Numbered from the stretch's first letter, positions 36,645 to 50,601 are shown. The stretch: DNA of 64,000 nucleotides from Oidiodendron maius Zn (GCA_000827325.1 KN832884.1:346953-410952); one strand, 5' to 3'. Program-made: numbers and translations. Notes: generated from the sequence alone by a model not told the origin.

Positions 36645-37148
36645 CGTGGCGGGGTTGCTGCAAATTATCGATAACACTCTGGGTTCTCTAAGCTGTCTAT
36701 CAAAAAATGTTCGGCTCGAGGAAAAGTTCCGTCGAAGGTTACAGGGTTCACGGCACTTGCTACGGCGGGTCACAGACGCCATTAATGCCATATGAACGCG
36801 AACTCCAACGTCACGACCTTCAACGAACTTGAGAAGCCCTCTTGGCTTTGTACCCTGAATATTGTTGTTCTTCGTTGCATACCTTTCGAGACCAATATAT
36901 AATCTATTTACCATAACCCATGTCACGATTGATCCACAATATATTGTTCTAGGCATGATTCTCTTGCTGCAGGGCGCGTGATTCTCGCGTTCTATATCTA
37001 AACCGCGAATGGCTGCGCTGGTCGACAAAACTATGGGAGCGTTGAACCAGGCGCGCAAGCCTATGTATCCTCTCTTTGAAAAGCCTCAGAGTGTGTTTCA
37101 CCCTTGTTATTTTCTACCACGCTGCTCAAGGCAACAGAGCGCTTGCTG
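36645..37148. promoter_or_regulatory. Bidirectional promoter region, utp8/elg1
   Basis: These 504 bases separate two start codons that face away from each other. No strong TATA box is seen. If utp8 used an upstream ATG in its open frame, this spacer would shrink markedly. Confidence 0.5.
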
Positions 37149-40100
37149 ATGAGCTCAGGATCAAACCAGGCAAAGAACGAAACTTCAGCAGACCAACCCT
37201 CTCCGAGCAATACCGCCCCAGTTCCTTCTTCCCTCGAACATGGCACCAGTAGACAACAAGAGACAGAGATGGGACATACATGTCTGCAGCCCCTAGGTTC
37301 TCAGACAGAATCCGGGCCGAGCAAGCCGGACGGAGAGCGTCTCGAAGTCGATCTAAATCTTGACCGTCGGAAACGACGAAGAACCTCTTCACCGAAAAGC
37401 AATGAATCTCCAGGTCGCGACCAAGTCCATGCGTCTTTCGAACGACCAAACACGCCAAACACGTCAGACTCTCAGAAAGGGATTGACGGGCCGGTAAATG
37501 AAACGACGCCTTTGACGATGACGACACGTTTAGCTGCCGAAGAACCTCGAGGGCAGCCATTAGATACCAACAACAGTCTACCCTCCCATGTGAATGTACC
37601 AATGGATGAAAAGCAATACAAAGCTCTTGGAAATGATTCAAATGATCTACCAAAAGTGTCTTCTGCATCGGCATCGACGAGAGAAACAAAAAGTAATACC
37701 GTTCTTCATGGTTGGGCCAATACCCCTCAGGGTGACTTGGTTGTTACAGAAGCCGTTGGAGACGAAGCTAAGCCAAAGAAAATCCTACGGCTTAATCCCA
37801 AGACTGGCACTATCGGCTCTCCACCAGCCAAGACAAGAGCCGCCCATCCCGAAGTTGTTCAGAAAACAATGCGAGCCAGCCGACAAAAACAGCCTGCTTC
37901 TAAATTAGTCATTGTTCGCTACGGACAGGAGACGGGCTTGCCCTCTGAAACTGGGCAAAAGATTGACCAGATACTTGGCGGTAGTGCAACAGCAACTTCT
38001 CTCATTTCAAGTGCCTCCCTTAAACGCAAGCCAATAAGCAGAAAGGTCGCTGGTGCCAATCCAGGCGCAACCCCACACCCATTTTTCCTGGCAAAGACTA
38101 CCGTAAATGCATCAGCTATACAGAAGCCCTCATCGTCAACTTCGGAAGAAAAAACTATCCCGCGACGACAGGATTCGTCCATCACCTACCTCACGGCACC
38201 TAAGTTTCCGAAAAGGCCGTTGGATAAGGCCCCTGCATCTGCGTTTTCGGCATTTGGAGGCTTTGGAGCAAAGAATCCCAAAATATTGAAGTTTCCGGGG
38301 GCAGTTGAGCCAGCTTGGCCATGGAAAGGAATGACCCATATCCATGATGAGAATGAGATACAGGCTGCCGTCAAATTCCCTACCAATTCATTGCCTACCA
38401 TCCCGCCTAAGACCAGAAAATCCAAACACCAGGCCGTGGAGGTCCTAGCTGGCGAAGACGTGATTGATATCTTGGCTGCAGAGCTGTGCATTTCTAGTAT
38501 AGTACAAAGTACCAGGGAAATCAATGCAGACGAATACCCTGCACTTCCTGAGTGTCTCCGAGTTCCAACCAGACACGTTACGACAGGACTACGCGTCCAA
38601 AATCTAGTACAAAAGGAACTGTCTGCATCATTTTCCCCATATAACGTCAACAAAGAAGACAGCTCCAGCGAAGACGAGTCTCAGGCGTCAAGTCCCAAGA
38701 AGAAACCAGTTCATCCTGCTATAGCGAACCTTTACAGTTCTTTGGCAACATCTTTGTCAGCGTTTGATCAATCTCGATGCGAAACCCAATCATGGACTCA
38801 AAAGTATTCACCAAAGGCCGCTGCAGAGGTTTTACAGACAGGCCGTGAGGCTATGATCCTTAAGGAGTGGCTGCAGGCTTTGACCGTACAGTCTGTTGAA
38901 ACAGGCGCTCGAGATCGTTCTGGTAGCCGTGCTTCCTCTGTCTCGCGACACTCTGCGGTCCCAGGCAAAAGAAAACAGCGGTCAAAGAAGCTCGAAGGCT
39001 TCATAGTGTCGAGTGATGAGGATGAAGGTGACATGGATGAAATCTCAGAGCTGGAAGATGACGCATTACTTCACGGGAGCCAGGGAACCAAGAGAACTGT
39101 CGTCAGGTCAAATAATGCCAATGCCAAGGGCTCGGGACGCCTCACTAACGCCATTGTGATCAGTGGGTCTCACGGGTGTGGCAAGACAGCAGCTGTATAT
39201 GCTGTGGCAAATGAGCTTGGGTTCGAAATTTTCGAAATAAACTCAAGCAGCAGGAGAAGCGGAAAAGATATACTCGAGAAAGTTGGTGACATGACACATA
39301 ACCATCTTGTTCAGAGCACCCAAAAGGAAGCCCCAGCGGAACCAATCGATGAAGACGCCCAGCGCATTGCAGACGCCTTAGAGAGCGATATCAAAAGCGG
39401 TCGTCAGGGGACAGTGAACTCGTTCTTTAAGCCCAAAGTGGCTGCAAAAGCCAAGGATAAATCCAAAAAGCCAGAATCAGCAGTTATCGAAATCGATGCT
39501 ATCAAGACCAAAGTTGGTCCTAAAGCTCCTCCTAAACAGCAAAAGCAGTCATTAATCCTATTTGAAGAGGCTGATATACTGTATGAGGAGGATAAACAGT
39601 TCTGGGCCACAGTTATGGCTATGATTATTCAATCTAAGCGGCCGATCATCATAACTTGCACCGATGAGTCTGTCATACCTCTTGACTGCATGTCTCTACA
39701 CGCCATTATACGTTTCCCGCAGCCACCTATAGATCTTGCTATAGACTACATGCTATTGGTTGCAGCAAACGAGGGACACCTCCTACGCCGTGATGCCGTA
39801 AAGTCTTTGTATGAGAGTCGAGGCTTGGACCTCAGATCCTCGATGACGGAGCTTAATTTCTGGTGCCAGTTCGCCGTAGGGGATGTGAAAGGAGGGCTCG
39901 AATGGCTCTATACTCGTTGGCCACCCGGTAGTGACATAGATGAACTAGGCCATATAATTCGTGTCATGAGCGAAGGCACCTATGAGACAGGTATGGGCTG
40001 GCTCTCTCAGGATTTCTTGAAGAGTGGCCTACAATATCTGGCCGTTGAAGATGAGATTTCGCATGAGGTTTGGGATGGATGGCATCTCGATCTCGGGGAT

Positions 40101-41039
40101 TATGATAAGAGCCTTGGTATAGCTGGGTGGGCAACAGAAATGCAATCCCAAGCGAAGGGAAGGATTCGTGACGCGGCGGCCGTAAACATTTACGGTGATT
40201 ATTTGGATGCAATGAGTGCCGCTGACATGTGTGCCAGCGGGGCATTTGCGCCAGATAACAAGGTAAGCACATACGGCTCCTGATCATGCAATATAATGTC
40301 TAAGTAATCCCAGATCCGCCTTGACCACAGTCTCCCAGAGCTGACCTCGAAAGCTCGAGAGGATTACGTCCTCGCTTATGAACTTCTGGAGGCCACTCCA
40401 CTAGTTAGCTTTGATGCCGTCGGAGCTGATATTTCGATGTGGATGACGTCCCAAGCACGAAAGTATTTGCAAATGGATCAGCATAGGAGACATAATTTCG
40501 ACACTCCGCTAGAGCTCGATCGACCATCAGAAGCACAAATAATTGACCTTATCAGGCACCACTCCAGCTCCTCCGAATCTTCTCTCAGTCGGCGAGATTT
40601 CAGCCTGGCTTTTGATCCCATTTCCGAGCCAGAAAAGACTTCTTTATACAACACTGGCTCACTAGAAGCCTCCTCCTTCGATCGTAATCTCTCGCTCATC
40701 GTCCTCGACATCGCACCCTTTGTCAGATCAATCGTGGCATATGATTCTCGCCTACAGCAGGATCGTTCTCGCCTGAGTAATTTGATGAGCGAAGGTGGAC
40801 GGAGAGGAAAGAGGATGAGGACAACTCGCTCTGCGATGTCGGCACTTGAAGGTGGAGCTCGAAGTACGACACGAAGGGATCGATACTTTGGACCAGGGTT
40901 GAACCCGTATTTTGTGCTCCGGACGGGAGTGCAGAGTTGGCTCGACGCCATGATTGCTAAGACGGAGGATATGGGCAAAGATAAGATCGAGAGCGGGGCT
41001 AAGGACATCACTGAAGAGAAAATAGCCAGTGACAGCTAG
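37149..41039 (+). CDS. elg1: Elg1/ATAD5-like clamp-unloader AAA+ protein
   Basis: Exons 37149-40262 and 40314-41039 join as PDNK|IRLDHS, giving 1279 residues. The open frame begins earlier, but the first ATG is at 37149 (MSSGSNQAKNETSADQ). A long disordered N-terminus, rich in Ser/Pro and with basic clusters (DRRKRRRTSSPKS), precedes the AAA+ module. The Walker A is GSHGCGKTA (about 673-681) and Walker B is LILFEEADIL (about 802-811). Between them lies QGTVNSFFKPK (Gln753), a good PCNA-interacting (PIP) box. A helical C-terminal region follows. Elg1 forms an RFC-like complex that unloads PCNA after replication. WTQKYSPKAAAEVLQ just ahead of the ATPase also fits the RFC family. Confidence 0.88.
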
Positions 41040-43959
41040 GATGTGCGTGGCATTGAGGGCTGCTTCTGGAGAAGATATTCTTCCCCGCCCCGCAACTCTG
41101 GAGGATAACGAAGTGTTGGCACGGCGTGGGTGGACTACGGTTGAATAAAACGCATGGATTACATTGCATTGGGCACGCGGGTGGAATACATATTGGTGTT
41201 GCATCTAGAACACGTCCATAGAAGGCTAGGGCCAGCATAAGGGCAGGTAGAATCAAATCAATCGAGTCCAGGCACAGCAGTCACAATTCAAATTATGTTA
41301 GGGCTTTGATCCCACATCTACAAGTTTCTTCTTATTTCAGACTATACATTAGTTCAAGTCTCTTTGCAAACAATATTCTCATAATTCTCATCCATAATGT
41401 GACTTTCATTATAATGCTCCCCAACTCCCAACCATTCATAATCCCTTCCTCCTTACGAGCTCCCCAGCCCCTGCAACACAACTCTGCACATCCCAATCCC
41501 AATCCCAATCCCAGTCCCAGTCCCAGTCCCAGTCCCAGTCCCAGTCCCAACCCTGTCCTGCACCGACCATCCCGCTCCCCCACGCGGGGGTAAGTTCCAG
41601 GTATTTTTCACCGCCATGCCATGCATGCAGGGAGATTCCAGGAATACCAGTATGTCTGTTGTCGCGTGATCGGGATCTCGAAACACGGCCATACCAGGAA
41701 TCGGGACGGGAGGTCACAGAATCGGTAGAGTTTGCGAATTTAGGTCGGGAGCCAAGAAATGAGAGTCCCGAATATATCACATCTCAGCAGGGCAGTTGTA
41801 TGACAGGTATAGACCGGGGAGGTCCCGAGTGGCTGGCGAGTTTGGCTGGACCGTCGGAAGTCGGAACATTTTAGGTTATTTCTTCGGGGCATTGGAAGGG
41901 AGAGAAGTCTGTACTGACTCAGGACATGCAGATAGGAGGGCTTGGCATGTAAGAATGCTTTGCCATTTGGACGAGATGGCAATTAGTCACGTATTGTGTA
42001 GATGTACTGCTAGGAATGCGTGGAGAAATCGGTCGAGTATAGCTGGAGCAAGAGAAGAAGATTCTCTCCTGCCCAAATTGCGAAACTAGAAGCCGAAATT
42101 GGGCATCCAGATGAAAATTTTGACGGAGTATTTGATCCGCTGGTTATACCAACATCAAATTGACATCGCTCTCACATTGGCGTTCATACTCTCCCTCAGA
42201 GCATCTCATGAAGTAGAGGCCGGAGTGCTTATGATCATATCCATGACCAAGGACAATGGCAGTGGCCTAAGATGCTACTCCTCTGGCATGCTAAATCTCA
42301 CGAGAGAACAAGTTTTCATGCATAGTTGTGTGACTGTAAGCAAATGCAACCCAAGCCTGCCCGAATCCGACTTCGCACAGGAACAGGGGCTTCATATTCT
42401 TTATGATTGTTAAGCTGCATTATGTCCTGATGTGTTGGTCGAATTTCTGCAGAGATTTTTGAGTTTCACAGTTAGTGATCCCCGTGTTGAGATACATTTC
42501 TGTCATCAACTACACTGATCATTGGCTTCACCGCTTCTACGAGAATTGGTCCCGGATATGTCCCGTGTCTGGTTTTTGCATATCATGGAATTTTTTGCCA
42601 CACAAGAGAAGTAGACAACGGAGGATTTAATGCTGTTGAAGCATGCAATATAATTGAGAAGTGATAACAGGACATCTTACTACATCCTCCTATGTTTGAT
42701 GCACGACAAAATTACTCTGACTCGATCACATTGATGCTCAATAATAGTCGGCAGTATCGAAAGAGTTTTCTAAGTCCCCAAGGTTGTATTCAACCCCAGG
42801 CCAAGGATGTGAGCCTCATGGCCTCGTGACTGATGAACTCCTGCACTGGTCACCCACGTAGCCCTTGCCCAGCCAGGATTGGAATACCCAATTGCTATAT
42901 TGCAGACTAGCTGGTCACGATACCCCACCCTCACCCTCTCGGGCGCTTTGGGGAGATCGACAGGAACCCAGACGATGCATATACGCTGCACTGGCAGCTC
43001 AATCAGGCCTCTGGATCCGACAGTGAGGAATAATGTAGCGTTTCACGGGAGCCCGTAGAGAAAACAGCAGGGCCATTCCTTGCTCTTGAGAGACAGGCCA
43101 GAAAGCTGAATAGCCCTTGACCGTGCATTGAAGCAAGACACTTTGTCTATGGGTAACGTGGGAGATGTGTCAATAGAACACAGTGGATATATGCGTAAGA
43201 AGTGGGGGAAAAGGCGTTCTGTAAGTCAATGCCTGTTCAAGCCACTGAATATTTTCTTTTGCCTTCTTTTTTGGGGCTTCCTCATTGACATGCGACAGGC
43301 CATCAACCCAGAACCCAGATCAGCATCCGCGTCAATGCGCTTCGAAGTGTCCTCTTGGCACGAAAATCTTTCGCTGGCGGAAAGTCTTGGGTGTGGTGCC
43401 GGACCCTAGGGGATAGTGCAACTTGGTGAATATAAAGATGACCTAAGATCCCGCCGCCAAGATAAAAGCTACTAGAAACTACATCCTGCCCATTCAATGA
43501 TCGTCTGCCCCAGACAAGACAATAAAACGCATGACATACTGGACTAACAGCGATCGGCCACTAGATAAGCTCTATCTGGCAATTAACTGGTCGGGGGGTT
43601 TTTTTCGGGCCGTCGCTGTCACCACTTATTCCGTCTGGTCTTGTCCTTGGTCGTCTTCGTCTCGTCCGCCATTCCCGGCCTCCACCTTTTCCATACCTAT
43701 AATCATACAAACCTTCTTTGGACGGTTGGAGCGGCGACTGGGCGCGACCAGCTTCTGAATGCTCCGACGACACGCGATTTTGCTGACGGAGGCGACTGAT
43801 TGGGGGATTGACAAAAGAGCAGGGAACGAAATTCAACAAAAACGAACCACCCCTTCGATAAGCTTTTATACTGCTTCTCTGCCTCGACCAGAGTACAGAT
43901 TTCCTCCCTGCACCATATGAATTGCATTGCAACCGTGCAGCATATATAACTCCCTGACT
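41040..43959. other. Long intergenic region with a hexamer microsatellite
   Basis: Apart from a TCCCAR hexamer run at 41491-41550, I see no gene in these 2.9 kb. Frames near 42099-42413 and 43128-43409 have no family resemblance or credible splice links. The last 450 bases are CT-rich and serve as the nha1 5' region. Confidence 0.4.
41491..41550. repeat. Hexanucleotide microsatellite (TCCCAR)10
   Basis: There are ten tandem hexamers: three TCCCAA, six TCCCAG and one TCCCAA. The run lies in intergenic DNA, so the long Gly-Thr and Pro-Ser/Asn frames across it are artefacts of the repeat. Confidence 0.9.
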
Positions 43960-46900
43960 ATGGCGTGGGAGCACCTATCAGTCAACCGACCGCACTTGGT
44001 CTACATCATCCTCGGCGGCTTTACCTCCCTCTTCATGCTGTGCTCTTCCTTCATCAAGGAGCGTTTATACATTGGCGAAGCCACCGTGGCCACGATCTGC
44101 GGCGTCATCTTTGGTCCCCACGCTGCCAATTTGATCGACCCTGGAACATGGGGCAATACCGATCAAATCACGCTCGAATTCTCCCGTATCGTCCTTGTCG
44201 TGCAATGCTTTGCCGTAGGGGTCGAATTGCCGAAATACTACATGGAGAAGCATTGGCGGAGCGTGGTATTCTTGCTGATACCTGTCATGACGTTTGGTTG
44301 GCTGATTACTAGCCTGTTCATATGGTGGATGGTTCCTCCCTTGAACTGGCTTGAGAGTTTGTGTTGCGCGGCATGTGTAACAGCAACAGATCCTGTCCTG
44401 GCGAGTTCCGTGGTGGGAAAGGGAAAGTTTGCCAAACGGGTTCCCAAGCACTTGAGAGATATTCTGTCTGCCGAGTCAGGATGTAACGACGGCATGGCAT
44501 TCCCGTTCATCTACCTAGCGTTGTATATCATCGAGTTCCGACATGAACCAAATGAGGTTGCTAAAAACTGGCTAGTCATCACTATTCTCTACGAATGCGT
44601 GTTTGGAGCTTTTTATGGCTTTATCATTGGGTACATTGGCCGGCATGGCATCAAGTATGCTGAGGCTCACGACTTAGTTGACAGAGAAAGTTTTCTCGTG
44701 TTCTATTTTGTTCTAGCTTTGTTTTGTGCTGGCTCAGGCAGTATCCTTGGGGTCGATGATCTCCTTGTCGGCTTTTCCGCAGGTGTTGGCTTCTCAAATG
44801 ACGGGTGGTTCACCCAGAAAACCGAAGAGTCGCACGTCTCTAACGTCATCGATTTACTTCTTAACTTAGCTTATTTTGTTTATCTCGGAACTATCATCCC
44901 TTGGGAGCAGTATAATTCTCCTACTATTGGAACAACTCCGTGGAGACTAGTTGTAATTGCTATCTTTGTCATATTCTTCCGCCGAATTCCCATTATGATG
45001 GCTCTCAAACCAGTCATACCAGATATCAAAACATGGCGAGAAGCACTATTTGCAGGCCATTTTGGACCCATTGGAGTCGGAGCCATTTTTGTTGCCATCT
45101 TGGCAAGGGCAGAACTCGAAACAGAAAGCACCACTCCTCTTGCCTCATACCCACCTGTCGGTGCTAAAAACTCATCTCTCGTCGCTCTCATCTGGCCAAT
45201 TACAACCTTCCTTGTTATTTCGTCAATCATTGTGCATGGCTCTTCAATTGCGGTGTTCACGCTAGGAAAGCGTATCAACACTTTGTCACTAACGATGTCC
45301 TATACCGCAGCTGGTGACGAGGGTCCGGGGTGGCTTAATAGGCTCCCCCGAATCTCCTCTGTCTCGAGATCGCAAGCTAAGTCTGTTGGGTCAGAGAGCG
45401 AAGCTGAAGGACCAAAGCTAGAAGACCTTCCTCCGGGCATCTTACCACCCATCGGAATTAAAGGCCAACTTCTTCGCAGACAGAAAGAAGAAGATGCACC
45501 GAGTCGACATGGCAGCCGTGCCTCGTCTCTCATTGCGCGGCGGAGAAAGAAGAAGAAGGACGACGGCGCTGGTGGTCCGATAAGCCAGTCAGCCATCTAC
45601 CCGCAGCACAGAGCTCAGACTGAGCGTTTCAATGAACAAACATCTGACACCTTAACTCCCGGTGAAACGCCTGAAAACGAGAAAGATGAAGATGCTGACG
45701 ACGAGATGGCGCTTGAGAAATCTGACGGTCCTCTGGAAAAGGAGGGAGCGGAAGAGAAACTTGAGGGAGAGCTTCGCGATATCCAACGCCAGGCGGAAAT
45801 GCAGGAAACTGTTCATAGGGCATCTACTGATTCAGAGATAGACGAGCATACATCCAGAGCTGAACGTCACCCGGGTCGTAGGAACGTGTACCAAGAGGGC
45901 GATCATCTTATCGTTGAGGATGAGGATGGTGAGGTGTTGGAGACGCGATCAATATCACCCACTGGCAAGGCAGAGGAAGGCATTCCGGAGAAAGCAAAGA
46001 AAAAGTTTGAGGAAGAAATTGAACACCAATCCCGCGGATACAAAGATCTGAGGAAGAAATTTGGCATCTTGCCTCAAAGGGATGGGGCGGATGGCGAAGA
46101 CGAGGTCAGATTAAAGCTCAAGCACAAAGATCACAAAGAGCAGAAAGAGAAACGTGGACCCGCTCTAGCGTATCAATTCGGCAGCCATGTAAGCACATTA
46201 ATATCCTCCCGGGAACTATTCTAACAAGCAGCATAGATCATTGTAGAAGATGAAGATGGAGAAGTTGTGAAGACTTACGAGCTGCCACCAAAACAAAAGC
46301 CACAATCCGAACAACCCTCGGGGCCCATGATGCAAAGCTTGAAACGCATGGCAGGCATGGGAGCCCTGGGAGGTCTTGGAGGCAAACCTCAAGCTTCCGT
46401 TGGCGAGTCTAGTAAAGCAGGTGTTGAATCCGGTACAGTAGGAACTGTCCGCCAGTCACTTAACCGTATGGGCACCTGGGGCTTTGGAGGCAGAGGCACT
46501 GAGACCGCTGCTGAAATTGCAGAAGAAGATGACGATAGGCGCATTCGCTTTACTATCGGTGGGGCTGGCCGCAGATTGACAAAAGAAGACTTCCTCAGAG
46601 AGATGCAAGGACTTGATCCCAAAACTAGATCCGATGTCATCACAGAGAGCAATGCGCCGCAAGCAATGAAGACTTTAGCCAAGAAGGATGCCAGCCCGGA
46701 GGTTCCTGGCAGTAATCGACTATTCTCAGCGATCAACACTTACATCGCACCTGAGAGAGAGACTGCCACGGCTGTAGGCGCAGAGATGGCCCGGCAGCAG
46801 GGTGCAAGAGTTGATGAGAGCGGTGAGGAAGACGCGGGCCACAAAACCACGAGAGCAGGACCTGGCGTGAAGAGAGGCAAGTCGAGTTCGGAGACGGAAT

Positions 46901-47211
46901 TTGGCGAGAGTGCTGTCGAGAGAAGACGAAGGGAACAGGCCCTGAGAGGCACTAGTATACAAGAATCTACACGTGGCCGCCCAGTTATGCGCGATGATGA
47001 GCAGGGCAGGGGCGGCAGCGGTAGTACCGTCAAGAGAGACCCAGACGACGAAATCGAGACTGCAGCTGAAAAGAGGAGGAGAGAGGCAGCGCTGGGATTT
47101 GGTGGCAGCAACGCTGATGATAGTGACGACGATGATACCCCGCGTGTCCCACCGCCTGTTGCTCGATCAAGGGGAATTCGTTTTGCACAGAGTCCCGTCC
47201 GAGGAAAGTGA
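43960..47211 (+). CDS. nha1: Plasma-membrane Na+(K+)/H+ antiporter Nha1
   Basis: Exons 43960-46188 and 46237-47211 give 1067 residues; the ATG at 43960 (MAWEHLSVNRPHLVYIILGG) is the first in the frame. About twelve membrane segments fill the first 440 residues. TATDPVLASSVV and AESGCNDGMAFPF carry the acidic residues of the CPA1/Nha1 ion path. The region just after the last membrane segment (ITTFLVISSIIVHGSSIAVF) and the long charged cytoplasmic tail match fungal Nha1. The tail has the conserved YQEGDHLIVEDEDGEV and, after the intron, IIVEDEDGEVVKTYELP blocks. It exports Na+, Li+ and K+ in exchange for protons and helps in salt and pH tolerance. It is followed 385 bases later by sda1 in the same direction. 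Confidence 0.93.
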
Positions 47212-47595
47212 TGATTTCAATCAGGCTAGAAATACATTTGCTGTGATATATGATACAAATTGACTTAATTACATATTTCGAACTTGATGGAGGAAGAATT
47301 TTCATAAACCACAAATAATGACGCGCGGGTTACTCTAGGATTAGCCTACAAGATTGGCTACAATTAACTAACATATTACTCTAAATATCTGTTCGTAGTT
47401 GCTCTTATCGAAAAAATCTTTGGAACTTTGGAAAAAAAAAAGAAATTAAAATAAGTCACGTGCGGGGCATGGTATGTCACACGGCGCTAGCGGGGTACTT
47501 CCGCATTTTTTATCGCTATCAGAAAATAAATCCAGCAAACCTTGAGAATACTGCCAAAATAACTTCCAGCTCCCCCCAACACCCACCGCGTCGCA
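47212..47595. promoter_or_regulatory. Spacer between nha1 and sda1
   Basis: AT-rich sequence with A-runs (47429-47442) precedes the sda1 start. A CACGTG box lies at 47457-47462. No gene is present. Confidence 0.4.
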
Positions 47596-49940
47596 ATGGT
47601 AAAAAAAAGAGTTGCCGCACTAGACAAGGTGGATGCAGATCTGTTTGTTACCCATATTATCTTACGGAAGTCGAATTAACAACATTCTAGTGCCAACCTT
47701 CAGTATAAGATACGCCGAGATCCTAAGTATGAACATGCACTACCCCCAGGCGATTAATTTCTCACAGCTTATGCAGATCATATGCGGATGACTTTCAAAG
47801 TCAATATCAACAATATTCAAGCCAGCGCGACATCTTTCTAGCATCTCCGAATACGGCGAGCTCTGGAAGTATAGTTTCGTTTCGCGACCTCATCGATCTC
47901 GTAGCACACGTTGCCGACTGCTATCCCGAATTCACAACCACATTCCCCGATGACCTCAAGAGCATCCTCACATTGCATCATGCAACACTCGAGAGTGAGC
48001 TCCGCGAAAAAATCGTCGGGTCGTTGGTCTTGCTGCGGAGGAAAGAGATCATCGACTCCACGGATTTGCTGAACATTTTGTTTCCGATCCTGGTGGCTAC
48101 GCCGAGTAAAACACTGAGGACGCTTTTATATCAGAAGATCTTAAGCGATTTGAGAATGAGCAATTCGAAAGCTACGAATCATAAATTAAATAAGGCGGTG
48201 CAAGCACAGCTGTTTAATCTGTTGATGGCCGACCGTGCAAGTCCGAAGGGATTATGGGCTGTTAAAATCACGAGGGACTTATGGAAACGACAGATATGGA
48301 CAGATGCAAAAGCTGTCGAGATTATGAAGGAGGCGAGCCTGGCTGATAATGAGAAGGTTATTGGTGGTGGTGTGAGGTTCTTCCTGGGAGGAGATAAAGA
48401 GAGAGAGGAGCTGGAGGACGAGAGCAGCGATGATGATGGCGCTATTGATATTGGCAAGTTGAAACACCAAGTTGGAATAAATAAGAAGACGAAAAAGAAG
48501 GCTAAGGCCTTGGAAAAGGCTGTCGAAAAGGTCAAGAAGATCGAGAAGAAGAAGAAGCAACCCCACCCTCTCAACTTTTCCGCCCTCCATCTCCTTCACG
48601 ATCCTCAGGGGTTTGCCGAGCAACTGTTCTCCAAGCACTTGCAAAGTTCAAAATCAAAACTCAACCTCGAGCAGAAGCTGCTAGTCCTACAACTAGTATC
48701 ACGACTAGTCGGCCTCCACCAGCTCACCATAATATCCCTCTATTCCTATTTTATCAAATACCTCACCCCGCGCCAACCGTCCGTCACGTCCTTCCTCGCC
48801 TCCCTTGCTCAGGCAACGCACAAATTGGTGCCTCCAGATGCCCTAGAACCGCTTATACATAAGATTGCCAACGAGTTCGTCTCAGAAGCGTCAGCGTCGG
48901 AGGTCGCGTCTGCTGGCTTGAATGCTATTCGAGAGATTTGTATGCGACAGCCGATGGCGATGAATGACACTTTACTTCAAGATCTTGTTATGTATAGGAA
49001 AAGTAAGGATAAAGGTACCATGATGGCAGCAAAAGGCCTATTAAGTTTGTATCGGGAAGCAAATCCTGATCTATTGAAGAAGAGGGATCGGGGTAAAGCG
49101 GCAATCATGGGAATTAAGAGTGGAGTAATGAAAGAGAGGAGATTTGGAGAAGAAGAAGTTGGAGGGATTGAAGGTCTTGAACTCCTTGAGCAATGGAAGG
49201 AGCAGGAGCGAAAGCGGAAGAGGATAGAGAGAGGGCTGCCCGAAGATCTCGCTACAGATGAGGAAGAAGAAGAGGACGAGGGAGAATATTGGGCAGCTTG
49301 GGATGTAGAGTCAGATGCTAGCAGTGATTCTGGGGGTTGGATTAACGTGGACAGTGATGCGGAGATCGAAATCAGCGACAGCGAGGACGAAAAGCCTGCA
49401 TCTAAGAAAGTAAAATTAGATGCAGGTAAAGAGGGAGAAAAGGAAAAACCCCCCGCAGAGGAAGTCAAACCAACTGTCTCGAAGCTTGCAACGACCAAGA
49501 TCCTCACCCCCGCTGACTTGGCCAAGCTGCAAGAACTTCGGCTGGAAGCCTCTGTGAATAAAGCCATGGGTAACCGAGCACAATCTGCCCGCTTGAAAGA
49601 GCTCGCAGCACGGCACATAGACGACGAGCTCACAGCCGAGCAAATAGAAGGCTTCGCGCGCCTACGCAAGAGCACCAAGGAGGAGCGAATAGCAATGGCG
49701 CGCGAGGGTAAGGGTGACCGGCGTGAGCATAGAAGCACGCAGGCGCTGAGACGAGAGAAGAAAGACGCAGAAGGCAAGAGTACGACAAATAGGGAGAAGG
49801 CTAGAAAAAAGAACTTCCTAATGACGTTAGGCAAGGCGAAGGGGAAGGGGAAGAGGAGTCTTACGGAAACGAGGAGGGTATTGAAGGGGCATATTGAGAG
49901 AAGTAAAAGAGGTGGCAAAAGAGGAAATATCGGCAAGTAG
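47596..49940 (+). CDS. sda1: Sda1, 60S ribosome biogenesis factor
   Basis: Three exons are needed: 47596-47642, 47691-47726 and 47777-49940, giving 748 residues. The start reads MVKKRVAALDKVDADL, then ANLQYKIRRDPKSYADDFQ across two short introns, as in Sda1 of yeast. A HEAT-like helical body follows (SELREKIVGSLVLLRRKEII, DLWKRQIWTDAKAVEIM, FFLGG). A charged insertion and an acidic stretch (TDEEEEEDEGEYWAAWDVES) come next. The C-terminus is basic, with LTETRRVLKGHIERSKRGGK. Sda1 is an essential nuclear protein for 60S maturation and export and for cell-cycle progress in yeast. The 36-base second exon is easily missed by gene finders. Confidence 0.93.
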
Positions 49941-50600
49941 ATACGTTATAAGACGGAGCTTCTCGTAACCGGCGTACTGTGATGTAAATGAAAAGCTTGT
50001 CTCCATATATATTTCCCGACTCTTCACATACTCAGTGCCAGAATCTGAGCACTGAATAAGCCAAATAAAATTGAAGGGGAATGGCGCCAAAATCATTCCT
50101 GGTGATGAAAGAAGAAAGAGGCAACAAAACTAAATGGTCTCGTTATGACCATATCAAGACAAAATATTCAGGAACCGAAGAGATTGAGCTGGATTGAGCT
50201 GGATATTGGTTGGTTGATCCACAGACGTGGTTAATGCATGTCCTAGAGCTGAGGTTCCTCGGGATCAAAGTCTTCTATTTAAGAGATTGGCCAAAATACA
50301 TCGATGTGTGAGATTTCCAAGATCAAGGAACTGGTTGGCCTTGAAGTAGGCATTAGTCACGCCTTGTGATTGCAGCGCGTGCGATCATACCAAGGAAAGC
50401 TACATGAAATAACTACGACAACAAGAGCAGTGCATAGGCCGTCGTGGAGTAAAGTATAGATCCCTTGACATCTACTTTACACGTCTGCCGCAATGTGTCT
50501 AAAGAAATGACTCAATCATCATACATATTGGCACACTAAAGTAATTTTACAACCTGTGTTCTATCCACCCTGAATAATGCTATCACGTGAATTGTTATCC
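49941..50600. other. 3' flank of sda1, no gene seen
   Basis: This AT-rich sequence leads into the repeat array. No conserved core of the array was found here. Confidence 0.4.
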
Positions 50601-50601
50601 C

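Noticed and set aside
36645-37058. N-terminal extension of Utp8
   Set aside because: The frame is open, but the family start fits the ATG at 36644 and the extension looks like 5' leader.
41332-41692. Gly-Leu and Gly-Thr repeat proteins
   Set aside because: They are translations of the TCCCAR microsatellite in different frames.
42099-42413. Possible gene in the long intergenic region
   Set aside because: No recognisable motif, no credible splice-linked exons and no good start context.
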